NCBI RefSeq assembly: GCF_036906915.1
Contig: NZ_JBAKHX010000058.1
Span: 1 to 52,544 of the forward strand
DNA: 52,544 nt
Source of the DNA: Phytohabitans sp036906915
Lineage (GTDB): Bacteria; Actinomycetota; Actinomycetes; Mycobacteriales; Micromonosporaceae
Direction: 5' to 3'
Shown here: piece by piece, positions 35,962 to 43,230 of the stretch
Layout: every line of letters begins with the position of its first letter
Numbering within the stretch: position 1 is the stretch's first letter
Program-made: the position numbers and the translations under genes
The notes under the pieces: generated by a model
Database searches by the model: none
What the model was told of the DNA's origin: nothing
Seen by the model: the letters and a program-made list of their open reading frames with translations, nothing else

Positions 35962-37029
35962 CTATGTGGTTGTCCATTCGTAGGCTGATCCTTCGTGTAG
36001 GCCGGCGTAGACGCGGTCGCGCAGGGCGTTCGCCTCGCCGGATGTCAGGGTGCGGCTCAGATCGCGTAGAACGACGCGGAGCAGGATGTTCTTCTGGCCG
36101 GGCCGTACGCCCATCCGCTGTCGCGCCGACTCTGGCAGGTCGGCGTATTCGGTCTGCGACCGGATGGTGATCGCCTCCACCGCGGCGGCGTCCGGGCCGA
36201 GCAGGACCCGCACCCGGTCGCCGAGCAGGTCGGCGTCGAGGTCGGCCGCGACCGCCAGGGAGAGGTCGCGGTGCACGGCTGGCATGGACGACACCGGGCG
36301 GTACGGCGACAGGTCGCGCATCTGCGACGCGATCCGCGGGTCGGTGGCGCGCAGCAGCCGGATGTCGTCGACGCCCTTGGCGAGCATCGTCAGCCGGTCG
36401 AGGCCCAGGCCCATCGCCAGCCCGCTGCCCCGCCCCAGCACCTCGGGGTGGGCCAGCCCGCACTCGCCGATCTCCACGTCACCAACGTAGATCTCCCGGC
36501 CGTGCAGCGTGTAGGGATGGTTGTTGGGCACCGTGCGCCACGGGTGGCCGGGCAGTACGGCGTCGACCACGGTGGCGATCATGTGGATCAGGTCGGCGCC
36601 GGTGAGCGCCGGCCCGTCCCGGCTTACCCGCCACAGGTCGAGCTGGTGCGGCTCGCCGACGTGCCGGTGGCCGATCGCGTCCCGGCGGTACACCACCCCG
36701 GGAACGCTGAGCAGCACGTCACCCGTCTCGTGCGCGTCCAGCAGCGCGGGGACGCGCGCCGTCGTGTGCGAGCGGAGCATGTGCGTGTCGTCCACGTACC
36801 GGGTGTACCGGCGGTCCCGCGTGACGGCGCCGGCCGAGTACCGCAGCCGGTCGTAGTTGTCGGCGATCGGCACGACGCGCGGTCCGGGATCGCGGCGCAC
36901 CGGTACGCCCCAGGTGCGGGCCAGAGCGTTCTCGATAGCGGCGACGACGTGCTGTATGGCGTGTTGGCCGGCGGCCGGGTCAGTGAGGTCGCGCAGGCTC
37001 AGGGCAGCGCGAAGGTCGTCGGGTGTCAT
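35962..37029 (-). CDS. Free-standing PheRS-like class II ligase (PheS core + FDX-ACB)
   Basis: A 355-aa single-chain protein. Residues about 20-235 match the PheS catalytic core: VDDTHMLRSHTTARVPALL, motif 2 GVVYRRDAIGHRHVGEPHQLDL (111-132) and motif 3 GSGLAMGLGLDRLTMLAKGVDDIRLL (201-226). Residues about 242-355 are an FDX-ACB domain, normally the C-terminal tRNA-binding part of PheT. The architecture is like mitochondrial PheRS, but motif 2 differs from housekeeping PheS (GEPHQLDL in place of PxFHQVEG). A family of this kind has, as I recall, been labelled PheS-related mystery ligase in databases. ATG 37029 has AAGGA. It is preceded by a leader ORF and structured RNA and is divergent from the attenuated small basic gene. 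Confidence 0.85.
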   Translation of the reverse strand: MTPDDLRAALSLRDLTDPAAGQHAIQHVVAAIENALARTWGVPVRRDPGPRVVPIADNYDRLRYSAGAVTRDRRYTRYVDDTHMLRSHTTARVPALLDAHETGDVLLSVPGVVYRRDAIGHRHVGEPHQLDLWRVSRDGPALTGADLIHMIATVVDAVLPGHPWRTVPNNHPYTLHGREIYVGDVEIGECGLAHPEVLGRGSGLAMGLGLDRLTMLAKGVDDIRLLRATDPRIASQMRDLSPYRPVSSMPAVHRDLSLAVAADLDADLLGDRVRVLLGPDAAAVEAITIRSQTEYADLPESARQRMGVRPGQKNILLRVVLRDLSRTLTSGEANALRDRVYAGLHEGSAYEWTTT

Positions 37030-37117
37030 GGGGTTTCCTTCCGGATTCGATGCGGATACGACGAACCCCCGGCCCTGACCGCGGGTTTCGCATCGCTCCG
37101 TCGGAATCCTTCAGGAG
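37030..37117 (-). promoter_or_regulatory. Structured leader RNA of the PheRS-like gene
   Basis: Read leftward, GGATTC (just after the leader stop) and CGATGCG can pair with CGCATCGAATCC just before the start region, forming a long stem with a 9-nt bulge. Nested inside is a CGAA/CCC-GGGG/TTCG hairpin around 37061-37090. The SD AAGGA lies right after the long stem. The form suits leader-peptide-dependent attenuation. T-box motifs are absent. Confidence 0.45.
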
Positions 37118-37183
37118 TCAGAGCAGCGTCGAACGCCCACCGGCCAGCCGGGGGCGTAGAAATCGCGCTACTCGATACATCAC
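37118..37183 (-). CDS. Candidate leader peptide of the PheRS-like gene
   Basis: GTG 37183 (or ATG 37180) opens a 21-codon frame, beginning MMYRVARFLRPRL, that stops at 37118-37120. A -10-like TAGGCT lies 7 bp before it and no SD is present, so it would be translated leaderless. It has one Phe codon (TTT), at position 8, and five Arg. The arrangement of promoter, short ORF, hairpins and structural gene is typical of attenuators. Translation is unproven. Confidence 0.4.
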   Translation of the reverse strand: MMYRVARFLRPRLAGGRSTLL

Positions 37184-37190
37184 GCGGACA

Positions 37191-37218
37191 AGCCTAGCGT
37201 GCGGCGCGCGCAGGGCAA
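37191..37218 (-). promoter_or_regulatory. Promoter for the PheRS-like gene
   Basis: On the minus strand a -35 TTGCCC (37213-37218) and a -10 TAGGCT (37191-37196) are separated by 16 bp. The expected transcription start falls at the GTG of the leader ORF. Confidence 0.6.
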
Positions 37219-37255
37219 CCGCGATAAAAAGGTGGTCGTCTGGCCGCCTGCGCGC

Positions 37256-37261
37256 TAGCGT
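37256..37261 (+). promoter_or_regulatory. -10 box TAGCGT before the MIF leader
   Basis: TAGCGT lies 6 bp before the ATG of the three-codon leader, so transcription probably starts at or next to that ATG. The -35 is not obvious. About 38 bp separate it from the divergent promoter, so the two could share a regulator site. Confidence 0.45.
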
Positions 37262-37267
37262 GTACGC

Positions 37268-37279
37268 ATGATCTTCTGA
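37268..37279 (+). CDS. Three-codon leader ORF Met-Ile-Phe-stop
   Basis: ATG ATC TTC TGA begins right after a -10 box and leads directly into segment 1 of a four-segment RNA switch, whose first bases overlap the stop codon. A ribosome held at the Phe codon or at the stop would cover segment 1. No other role for this minimal ORF is apparent. Confidence 0.65.
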   Translation: MIF

Positions 37280-37390
37280 CGCCTGCTGAGACCGAGTGTG
37301 TTGTCCCGTCTCGGGCGTCAATCTGCCTTCGTCGCGGCCGCGGCTTCTTTCGCGTGCCGGCGCCCGAGACTCCCTCCAGCGGAAGGAGTC
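37278..37390 (+). promoter_or_regulatory. Four-segment translational attenuator that hides the SD
   Basis: Segment 1 (GACGCC 37278-37283, GAGAC 37288-37292) pairs with segment 2 (GTCTC 37308-37312, GGCGTC 37314-37319). Segment 2 can instead pair with segment 3: GTCTCGGGCG (37308-37317) is the exact complement of CGCCCGAGAC (37361-37370). Segment 3/4 is GACTCC (37368-37373) with GGAGTC (37385-37390), extended by TCC/GGA, which buries the SD GGAAGGAG (37381-37388). So 1:2 plus 3:4 is off, and 2:3 is on, as in erm-type attenuators. Confidence 0.75.
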
Positions 37391-37397
37391 ACCTCTT

Positions 37398-37604
37398 ATG
37401 CGTGCAGAATTCTCCGTACACGTCGATCCAGCGGAGCTGGAAGAACAGCGTCTCGCCGCCGCCTTCGAGCCGGCCGACGACGCCAGCAAGGGGCGCGCGC
37501 GGCGCTCGGCCAAGCCCGCGCCGCGTGGATCCGACCGGACCAAGGCGGGCGGCAACACCAAGGCGGCGCACCAGCCGCGCCAGTACGCCTTCCGGCGCAG
37601 CTAG
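37398..37604 (+). CDS. Small basic protein under attenuator control
   Basis: A 68-aa protein. The first 28 residues are acidic/hydrophobic (AEFSVHVDPAELEEQRLAAAF); the rest is Lys/Arg/Gly/Pro-rich and probably disordered, ending QPRQYAFRRS. The basic tail suggests rRNA, tRNA or ribosome binding. ATG 37398 has GGAAGGAG 9 nt upstream, which is held in the 3:4 hairpin of the attenuator. It is divergent from the PheRS-like ligase gene and ends at a strong terminator. It may be a ribosome-associated factor or a substrate of the neighbouring ligase; both ideas are inference. I recognise no named family. Confidence 0.8.
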   Translation: MRAEFSVHVDPAELEEQRLAAAFEPADDASKGRARRSAKPAPRGSDRTKAGGNTKAAHQPRQYAFRRS

Positions 37605-37612
37605 AGACAAGT

Positions 37613-37648
37613 CTGAAGCGGGGCCTCGAAAATGGGGCCCCGCTTCAG
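37613..37648. terminator. Bidirectional terminator hairpin
   Basis: CTGAAGCGGGGCC (37613-37625) is fully complementary to GGCCCCGCTTCAG (37636-37648), loop 10 nt. It separates the small basic gene from the convergent LLM oxidoreductase, whose stop codon lies within the right arm. Confidence 0.9.
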
Positions 37649-38616
37649 CCGCGCAGGCGGGGGAGCAGTTCGTGCTCGGCCCAGTCCAGGAAGTCGGGTT
37701 GGCGGTCGCCGCCTACCTGTACCAGTGCCACGTGGGTGAAGCCGGCGTCGACGAACTTCTGGAACGCTGCCACGTGCTTTTCGACGTCCGGGCCGCACGG
37801 CACCGCCTGCACGACGTCTTCCGGGCGCACGAACTGGGTCGCGCTCGCGAACGAGTCCGGCCCGGGCAGTTCGGCGTTCACCTTCCAGCCGAGCCCGAAC
37901 CAGCGCCACTGGTCGTACACGATTTTGCGGCACTCGTCCTCGTCGGGGCCGTAGCAGACGGCCACCTGGCCGTAGCGCGGCTTGCCGATGCCGCCCGCCT
38001 CGTCGAAGAGCTCCAGCACCCGGTGGTCGGGCTCGACCGCGATCACACCGTCGGCGTACTCTCCGGCGAGCTCGCAGGACGACGGCCCGGAGGCCGCGAC
38101 GGCGATCGGGACGCCGTCTTCCGGCCGGTCCCACAGGTACGCCTCGGGGACGTCGAAGTACTCGCCGGAGTACGTCAGGGTCTGGCCGTCGAGCAGGGGC
38201 CGGATGATGTGCAGCGCTTCCTCCAGCATGTCGTGTCGCTGCTGCACATGCGGCCAGGCGCCGACGACGTGCTCATTGAGGTTCTCGCCGGCGCCGAGGC
38301 CCAGCGTGAACCGCCCGTCGGAGAGCAGCCCGACGGTCGCGGCCTTCTGCGCCACCACGGCGGGGTGGTAGCGCCGGATCGGGCAGGTCACGAACGACAT
38401 CAGCCCGATCCGCGACGTCGCGTACGCCGCCGCGCCCAGCACCGACCAGGCGTACGGGGAGTGGCCCTGGCTTTCGAGCCACGGGTAGTAGTGGTCGGAT
38501 ACCACCGCGAGGTCGAACCCGGCCTGTTCCGCCCGTATCGCGTTGTCGACGAGCTGTTTCGGCCCGGCCTGCTCACACATCAGGGTGTAGCCAACAGCAA
38601 CCATGTTGGTTGCCAT
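37645..38616 (-). CDS. F420-dependent LLM-class oxidoreductase
   Basis: A 323-aa barrel of the luciferase-like superfamily. The opening VAVGYTLMCEQAGPKQLVDNAIRAEQAGFDLAVVSDHYYPW and the LGAGENLNEHVVG, VAASGPSSCELAGEYADGVI and WRWFGLGWKVNAE motifs match the F420-dependent TIGR03557-type group related to F420 glucose-6-phosphate dehydrogenase. Coenzyme F420 is standard in actinobacteria; the substrate is unknown. ATG 38616 or the ATG four codons later may be used. It is the last minus-strand gene of its unit. Confidence 0.9.
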   Translation of the reverse strand: MATNMVAVGYTLMCEQAGPKQLVDNAIRAEQAGFDLAVVSDHYYPWLESQGHSPYAWSVLGAAAYATSRIGLMSFVTCPIRRYHPAVVAQKAATVGLLSDGRFTLGLGAGENLNEHVVGAWPHVQQRHDMLEEALHIIRPLLDGQTLTYSGEYFDVPEAYLWDRPEDGVPIAVAASGPSSCELAGEYADGVIAVEPDHRVLELFDEAGGIGKPRYGQVAVCYGPDEDECRKIVYDQWRWFGLGWKVNAELPGPDSFASATQFVRPEDVVQAVPCGPDVEKHVAAFQKFVDAGFTHVALVQVGGDRQPDFLDWAEHELLPRLRG

Positions 38617-38633
38617 ACCCGGGCAGCCAGGGG

Positions 38634-38780
38634 CTACACGTCGGTGCGGGCCTCCTCGGGGGAGGGGCTTTCGGGCACGTCGGGTCGAGGCGCCTCGCCT
38701 CTGCTTTGGAAGGCGGCAAGGGCACCGATCGCAGCGAGCATGAGCACACCGGCGGTAGCAATGAAAAGCATGTCAACCAT
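38634..38780 (-). CDS. Small single-pass membrane protein
   Basis: A 48-aa protein with one N-terminal transmembrane helix (MLFIATAGVLMLAAIGALAAF, residues 4-24) and a cytoplasm- or wall-side charged tail rich in Pro, Glu and Arg ending EEARTDV. ATG 38780 has a very strong GGGAGGAGG 7 nt upstream, the main reason to call it real. It lies upstream of the LLM oxidoreductase gene by 17 bp on the same strand. Function unknown. Confidence 0.72.
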   Translation of the reverse strand: MVDMLFIATAGVLMLAAIGALAAFQSRGEAPRPDVPESPSPEEARTDV

Positions 38781-38817
38781 GGGGCTGCCTCCTCCCGTCC
38801 GCAGGACCGGAATCAGA

Positions 38818-38893
38818 CCGTAACCCCCCGTAACCGAAAAATCCTGGTTTTGTCGACGAAGGTATCCGTGGCGCAGGCGCACCTTCCGTAACC
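38818..38893. repeat. Three CCGTAACC direct repeats in the divergent promoter region
   Basis: CCGTAACC occurs at 38818-38825, 38828-38835 and 38886-38893, in the gap between the minus-strand small membrane gene and the plus-strand GH5-like gene. Their density suggests a regulator site. No such protein is encoded next door. Confidence 0.45.
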
Positions 38894-39022
38894 AGTGATT
38901 TCGCTCTATTCTTGCCGAAGCGCTCTCATCGACGTTCCCGACCGCCGCCGTTGCAGGGTCACGCCGGCGGTCGCGCCTCTTGGGTAGGCTCGACACACTG
39001 GACCGGTTCAGAGAGGTGTGCG

Positions 39023-40810
39023 GTGCCGTCCCGACGTGCTCTGCTGGCCGCGGCGGGCGCCACGGTCCTCGGCTCCTGTGATTCCGACGAGCGGCCGGCA
39101 CCTCCGCCGTCCCCGCCGTCGCCGCGCCCGGCCACCCGGCTCACCCTCCGCCGCGCGGACGACCGCCCGCTCACCGCCCGCCGCCCCATCGAGTTCACTG
39201 TGGATACCGATGGGGTGTGGGCCAACCCCTTCGACCCGGCCGAGGTCGACCTGCGCCTCACGCTCGCCGGGCCGGGCGGTGAGACCCTCACCGTGCCGGC
39301 GTTCTGGCATCAGGGTTTCACGGCCGACGGCGCCCGGACCGCCGGCCCACCAACGTTCCGGGCGCGTGCCACGCTGGCGGTACCAGGGGAATGGACGGCG
39401 CGGGCCGAAATCCCCGCGCGGAGCCTGCGCAGCGCGGACCTCACGGTTTCTGCCGGCGCCGCGCCGCCGCGGGCGCGCGGCTTCCTGCGGCTCGATCGCG
39501 AGCGCACTGGATTCGGGTACGACGACGGCACGCCGTACCTTCCGGTGGGCGCCAACATGGGCTGGTCCCGAGGGTCCGATGTGCTCGGTGACTATCGGCG
39601 GTGGTTCGAGCGGCTCGCGGCGGCCGGTGGTAACGCGGCTCGGGTGTGGATGGCGCCGTGGTCGTTCAGTCTGGAGTGGTCAGACACGCCGCTCGGGAAC
39701 TACACCAACAGGCTGCGGCGCGCGTGGGAGCTCGACCGGGTCTTCGAGTACGCCGACGAGCGCGGCGTCGCCATCATGCTCACGCTGCTGAACCACGGCC
39801 AGTTCAGCCACACCACCGACGCCGAGTGGATAAATAACCCCTACAACGAAGCGAAGGGCGGCCCGCTCGACTCCCCGCGGCACTTCGTGACCGACGAGAC
39901 CGCGCAGGCGATGTTCGCGCGCCGGCTGCGATACGTCGCGGCGCGGTGGGCGGCCGAGCCGGCACTGTGGGCGTGGGAGTGGTGGAACGAGGTGAACTGG
40001 ACGCCGATCGACGACGCCGCGCTCGCGCCCTGGATCCAGCGGATGACGGCCGTGCTGCGGGCCAACGACCCATACCGGCACCTGGCGACCAACAGCTACG
40101 GCAGCGGCATCGCGACGGACACCTGGCGACTGCCCGAGCTGGACTTCGCCACCGCCCACGTCTACGACACCGACGACCCGGTGGCCAAGTTGCCGGACCT
40201 GGCCGCCACGGAACGAGCGCGCGCGGCCGGCAAGCCGGTGGTGCTCGCCGAGTACGGCGCGTCCGGACAGCCCGACGACGCCACAGTGGACCCCGAGGGC
40301 ATCCACTGGCACAACGGGCTGTGGGCGGCACCGTTCGCGGGGTTCGCCAGCCCGGCCATGTACTGGTGGTGGGACGAGTACCTGGATCCGCAGGACCTGT
40401 GGCGGCAGGTGCGCGGGATATCGGCGTTCCTGGCGGGGGAGAGGCTGGCGCGCTACACGCCTTTCCGGCCGCCGATGACCGGCGGCGCGGTGGCGATGGG
40501 GCTGCGTGCGCCCGGCCGGGTGCTCGTGTGGGTCCGTGCCGCCGAATACACGCGCGAGGACGCCAAGCGCGCGTACGAGAAGGCGCTGCGCGCGGCGCTC
40601 AACAAAGGCACCAAGCTGGAGAGATACACCTACCGGCCGCCCACAGTGGCCGGTGCGCGGCTCACGGTGCCGGGCCTGTCCGGAATGTGGACAGCGACGT
40701 GGCTCGCGACGGCCGACGGGTCGGCGGTGGCGACCGCTCCGGCGCGCTCCGGCGCGCTCGGCGTACCGACGTTTACCAGGGACATCGCGCTCAAGATAGT
40801 GCGCGGGTGA
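39023..40810 (+). CDS. GH5-like glycosidase lipoprotein with DUF5060 domain
   Basis: A 595-aa exported protein. The N-terminus has a twin-arginine pattern SRRALLAAAGATVLGSC with a lipobox (LGSC), so it is probably a Tat-exported lipoprotein anchored at Cys 19. A Pro-rich spacer follows, then an Ig-like DUF5060 module (about 38-150), then a GH5-type barrel (about 160-500). The likely acid/base Glu is in WEWWNEVNW and the nucleophile in VLAEYGASG. A small beta domain ends the protein. Substrate could be a beta-mannan or glucan; not determined. GTG 39023 has GAGAGG upstream. Confidence 0.88.
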   Translation: MPSRRALLAAAGATVLGSCDSDERPAPPPSPPSPRPATRLTLRRADDRPLTARRPIEFTVDTDGVWANPFDPAEVDLRLTLAGPGGETLTVPAFWHQGFTADGARTAGPPTFRARATLAVPGEWTARAEIPARSLRSADLTVSAGAAPPRARGFLRLDRERTGFGYDDGTPYLPVGANMGWSRGSDVLGDYRRWFERLAAAGGNAARVWMAPWSFSLEWSDTPLGNYTNRLRRAWELDRVFEYADERGVAIMLTLLNHGQFSHTTDAEWINNPYNEAKGGPLDSPRHFVTDETAQAMFARRLRYVAARWAAEPALWAWEWWNEVNWTPIDDAALAPWIQRMTAVLRANDPYRHLATNSYGSGIATDTWRLPELDFATAHVYDTDDPVAKLPDLAATERARAAGKPVVLAEYGASGQPDDATVDPEGIHWHNGLWAAPFAGFASPAMYWWWDEYLDPQDLWRQVRGISAFLAGERLARYTPFRPPMTGGAVAMGLRAPGRVLVWVRAAEYTREDAKRAYEKALRAALNKGTKLERYTYRPPTVAGARLTVPGLSGMWTATWLATADGSAVATAPARSGALGVPTFTRDIALKIVRG

Positions 40811-40979
40811 TCAAGCGGTAACGGGCAGCATCCTTACGACTTCCTTATTTCTCCGCACGCCCGAACTCTGAACGCGCCTCGTCCGTATGTCAGGGTGCCG
40901 GCGGCTGGACGGGTGGCTGGCCGGGGAATCCGTAAGTCACATGGCGATCCGCCATGCCCTCGTTCTGGAAAGGACGACC

Positions 40980-41252
40980 GTGAGTAGTGCCCGCAGGGCA
41001 AGAGCCGTACCGAGGGTGTCCCGTCGAACTGTGCTGCTGGGCGCGGCCACCGTTGGTGTCGGTGGCGCTGTCGTCAGCGTCTCGAACCTGAGCGAGGCGT
41101 TCGACAACGCACAGAACTCGGCAGACGACGCGATCGTGGTCCACGTCCGTGATCTGAAGAACGGGCGGTTGGACGTGTTCGCTGGTGACCGGCTGATCGA
41201 AGTACGCGACAAGGACCTCGCGAACCGGCTCGCCAAAGCGGCGAAGAAGTAG
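40980..41252 (+). CDS. Small Tat-signal protein in the DUF4331 operon
   Basis: A 90-aa protein with VSRRTVLLGAATVGVGGAVVSVS, a twin-arginine signal or anchor. The remaining 50 residues (DDAIVVHVRDLKNGRLDVFAGDRLIEVRDKDLANRLAKAAKK) resemble small twin-arginine proteins of unknown function. GTG 40980 has GGAAAGGA upstream. It is 12 bp from the DUF4331 gene and is probably co-transcribed. Confidence 0.82.
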   Translation: MSSARRARAVPRVSRRTVLLGAATVGVGGAVVSVSNLSEAFDNAQNSADDAIVVHVRDLKNGRLDVFAGDRLIEVRDKDLANRLAKAAKK

Positions 41253-41264
41253 GGGTAAATCGAC

Positions 41265-42629
41265 ATGTCTTCACATCGTGAGGCGCCCGAGATCTCGAAG
41301 GATCCCGTGGCGGACAGCACCGACCTCTACGCGTTCGTCAGCCCGGACCACCCGGACACCGTCACCATCATCGCGAACTATGTGCCGTTGCAGACGCCGT
41401 CGTCCGGCCCGAACTTCTTCGAGTTCGGCGACGACGTCCTATACGAGATCCACGTTGACAACAACGGCGACGGCCACGCGGACGTCACCTACCAGTTCCG
41501 CTTCGAGACGAAGCTGAACGACAACAACACGTTCCTGTACAACACTGGCCCCATCGAGGAGCTGGACAGCGAGGCGTGGAACCGCCGCCAGTTCTACAGC
41601 GTGACCAAGGTGGACGGTAACGGCAAGGCCAAGGTGCTGGCGCGCAACGTGCCATGCCCGCCCTGCAACGTCGGCAAGCTGTCGATCCCCAACTACAAGA
41701 AGCTTGCCGACGACGCCACGTTCAAGCTGAAGTCGGGCGAGAAGGTGTTCGTAGGCCAGCGGGCCGAAGGCTTCTTCGTCGACCTGGGCTCCATCTTCGA
41801 CCTCGGCACGCTGCGGCCGTTCCAGAACCTGCACGTGCTCGGGCAGAAGGCCTTCCAGGAGGCGGGCGAGGCGGTCAACGCGACCGACCGGACCAACGTG
41901 CACAGCATCGCCATCCAGGTGCCCGTCACCGACCTGCGCGGCAAGAGCTCACCGGTCATCGGCGTGTGGACGACCGCCAGCCGCCGCCAGGTGCGGGTGC
42001 TGCACGGGCACTCCAGCGACGACGTCTACGTTGGACCCAACGTCCAGGTGTCGCGCCTCGGCAACCCCCTCTTCAACGAGGTGATCGTGCCGATGTCCAA
42101 GAAGGACCTGTGGAACAGCCTGCCGCCCACCGAAGACAAGAACTTCAAGCAGTTCGTCGAGCAGCCCGAGCTGGCACGCCTCCTACCCGCCCTGTACCCG
42201 GGCGTCTTCGACAACCTGGCCAAGCTCAACGAGGCCAAGACGCCCCGGGCCGACCTGGTGGCGGTGCTGTTGACCGGTATCCCGGAAGGGCTCATCGAGG
42301 GCTTCCGCAACGACACCGGTGACCTCCAAGCCGACATGCTCCGGCTGAACACCGACATCAAGCCGTCCAAGAAGGAGAACAGGTTCGGCCTCCTCGGCGG
42401 TGACCTTGCCGGCTTCCCCAACGGGCGCCGGGTCAAGGACGACGTGGTGTCGATCGCGCTCCGCGCGGTGGCCGGCGCCACGTTCGCCCTGGTGGACAAG
42501 GACTTCGAGCCGGACGAGGCGGTCGCCGACCTCTCGCAGGGGCTGAGCGCCGCCGACGTGACGGCCAAGTTCCTCAACCGCTTCCCGTACCTCGGGTTGC
42601 CCTACGACGGCTTCAACAACCCGTCATGA
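41265..42629 (+). CDS. DUF4331 family protein
   Basis: A 454-aa protein with the DUF4331 opening SSHREAPEISKDPVADSTDLYAFVSPDHPDTVTIIANY and later HSIAIQVPV, GNPLFNEVIVPMSKKD and the C-terminal FPYLGLPYDGFN. Function of the family is unknown; the repeated beta-rich pattern suggests a propeller or jelly-roll. This copy has no signal peptide although many homologues do; the small Tat protein just upstream may fill an export or anchor role (inference). Its stop overlaps the next ATG (ATGA). Confidence 0.9.
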   Translation: MSSHREAPEISKDPVADSTDLYAFVSPDHPDTVTIIANYVPLQTPSSGPNFFEFGDDVLYEIHVDNNGDGHADVTYQFRFETKLNDNNTFLYNTGPIEELDSEAWNRRQFYSVTKVDGNGKAKVLARNVPCPPCNVGKLSIPNYKKLADDATFKLKSGEKVFVGQRAEGFFVDLGSIFDLGTLRPFQNLHVLGQKAFQEAGEAVNATDRTNVHSIAIQVPVTDLRGKSSPVIGVWTTASRRQVRVLHGHSSDDVYVGPNVQVSRLGNPLFNEVIVPMSKKDLWNSLPPTEDKNFKQFVEQPELARLLPALYPGVFDNLAKLNEAKTPRADLVAVLLTGIPEGLIEGFRNDTGDLQADMLRLNTDIKPSKKENRFGLLGGDLAGFPNGRRVKDDVVSIALRAVAGATFALVDKDFEPDEAVADLSQGLSAADVTAKFLNRFPYLGLPYDGFNNPS

Positions 42630-42958
42630 ACGGCGTACACGCTCATACACTGGCCGACTCCATGGCCGGCAGCGTGATGCTCGATATCGGCGGCGACATG
42701 GGCGCACTGATCATCACGACCGGTCCGGAGTGGCACGGCCGGGAGATCGAGATCAGCCGCAAGGGCGAGCTCCCTGAGATACGCACCCATGTCGCCGTCC
42801 GAGCCCGGCACGTGGCGGGTGGTGTTCGCTACACCGCGGTGTATCCATCGCTGGCGGCCGGTGCCTACGTCATCTGGCGTAACGAAACCGATCCCGCCGG
42901 CACCGTGGTAGTAGCGGGTGCCACGGTCACCGAAATTGAGTGGTGGCCGCAACCCTGA
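42626..42958 (+). CDS. Protein of unknown function, third gene of the DUF4331 operon
   Basis: A 110-aa protein coupled to DUF4331 by the ATGA overlap. It appears beta-rich (VMLDIGGDMGALIITTGPEWHGREIEIS, YTAVYPSLAAGAYVIW, VTEIEWWPQP) with conserved-looking Gly and Trp. No signal peptide. I do not recognise a family. It is followed by a strong terminator. Confidence 0.78.
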   Translation: MNGVHAHTLADSMAGSVMLDIGGDMGALIITTGPEWHGREIEISRKGELPEIRTHVAVRARHVAGGVRYTAVYPSLAAGAYVIWRNETDPAGTVVVAGATVTEIEWWPQP

Positions 42959-42960
42959 CC

Positions 42961-43001
42961 GTCCTGGTGGGTCAGCTGCTGGCACGCTGACCCACCAGGA
43001 C
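42961..43001. terminator. Bidirectional terminator hairpin
   Basis: GTCCTGGTGGGTCAGC (42961-42976) pairs perfectly with GCTGACCCACCAGGAC (42986-43001) over a 9-nt loop. It separates the DUF4331 operon from the convergent DUF397/XRE unit. Confidence 0.93.
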
Positions 43002-43008
43002 GCTCCAC

Positions 43009-43230
43009 TCAGGCAGTGGTGAAGTCGAACTCACCCTCCTTGACGCCGCCGACGAACGCCTCCCACTCACCACGGGTGTAGACGATCACCGCGTCGTCGG
43101 GCCGCTGGCTGTGGCGGACGGCCACCCGGCCGCTGCCGTCGGAGAGCGGCCCGGCCTCGACGCACATGCCGCCGCTGCCGTCGCTCTTGCTGCTGATGTG
43201 CCAGGCAACGCCCGGCATCGACTCGCTCAT
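43009..43230 (-). CDS. DUF397 domain protein
   Basis: A 73-aa protein with the DUF397 pattern WHISSKSDGSGGMCVEAG, VAVRHSQRPDDAVIVY and EWEAFVGGVKEGEF. It is the usual small partner of XRE/DUF5753 regulators in actinomycetes, probably an antagonist or co-regulator in development. ATG 43230 overlaps the upstream regulator's TGA. Confidence 0.93.
   Translation of the reverse strand: MSESMPGVAWHISSKSDGSGGMCVEAGPLSDGSGRVAVRHSQRPDDAVIVYTRGEWEAFVGGVKEGEFDFTTA

Noticed and set aside
37030..37183. T-box riboswitch before the PheRS-like gene
   Set aside because: The conserved T-box and antiterminator sequences are absent; a leader ORF with hairpins explains the region better.
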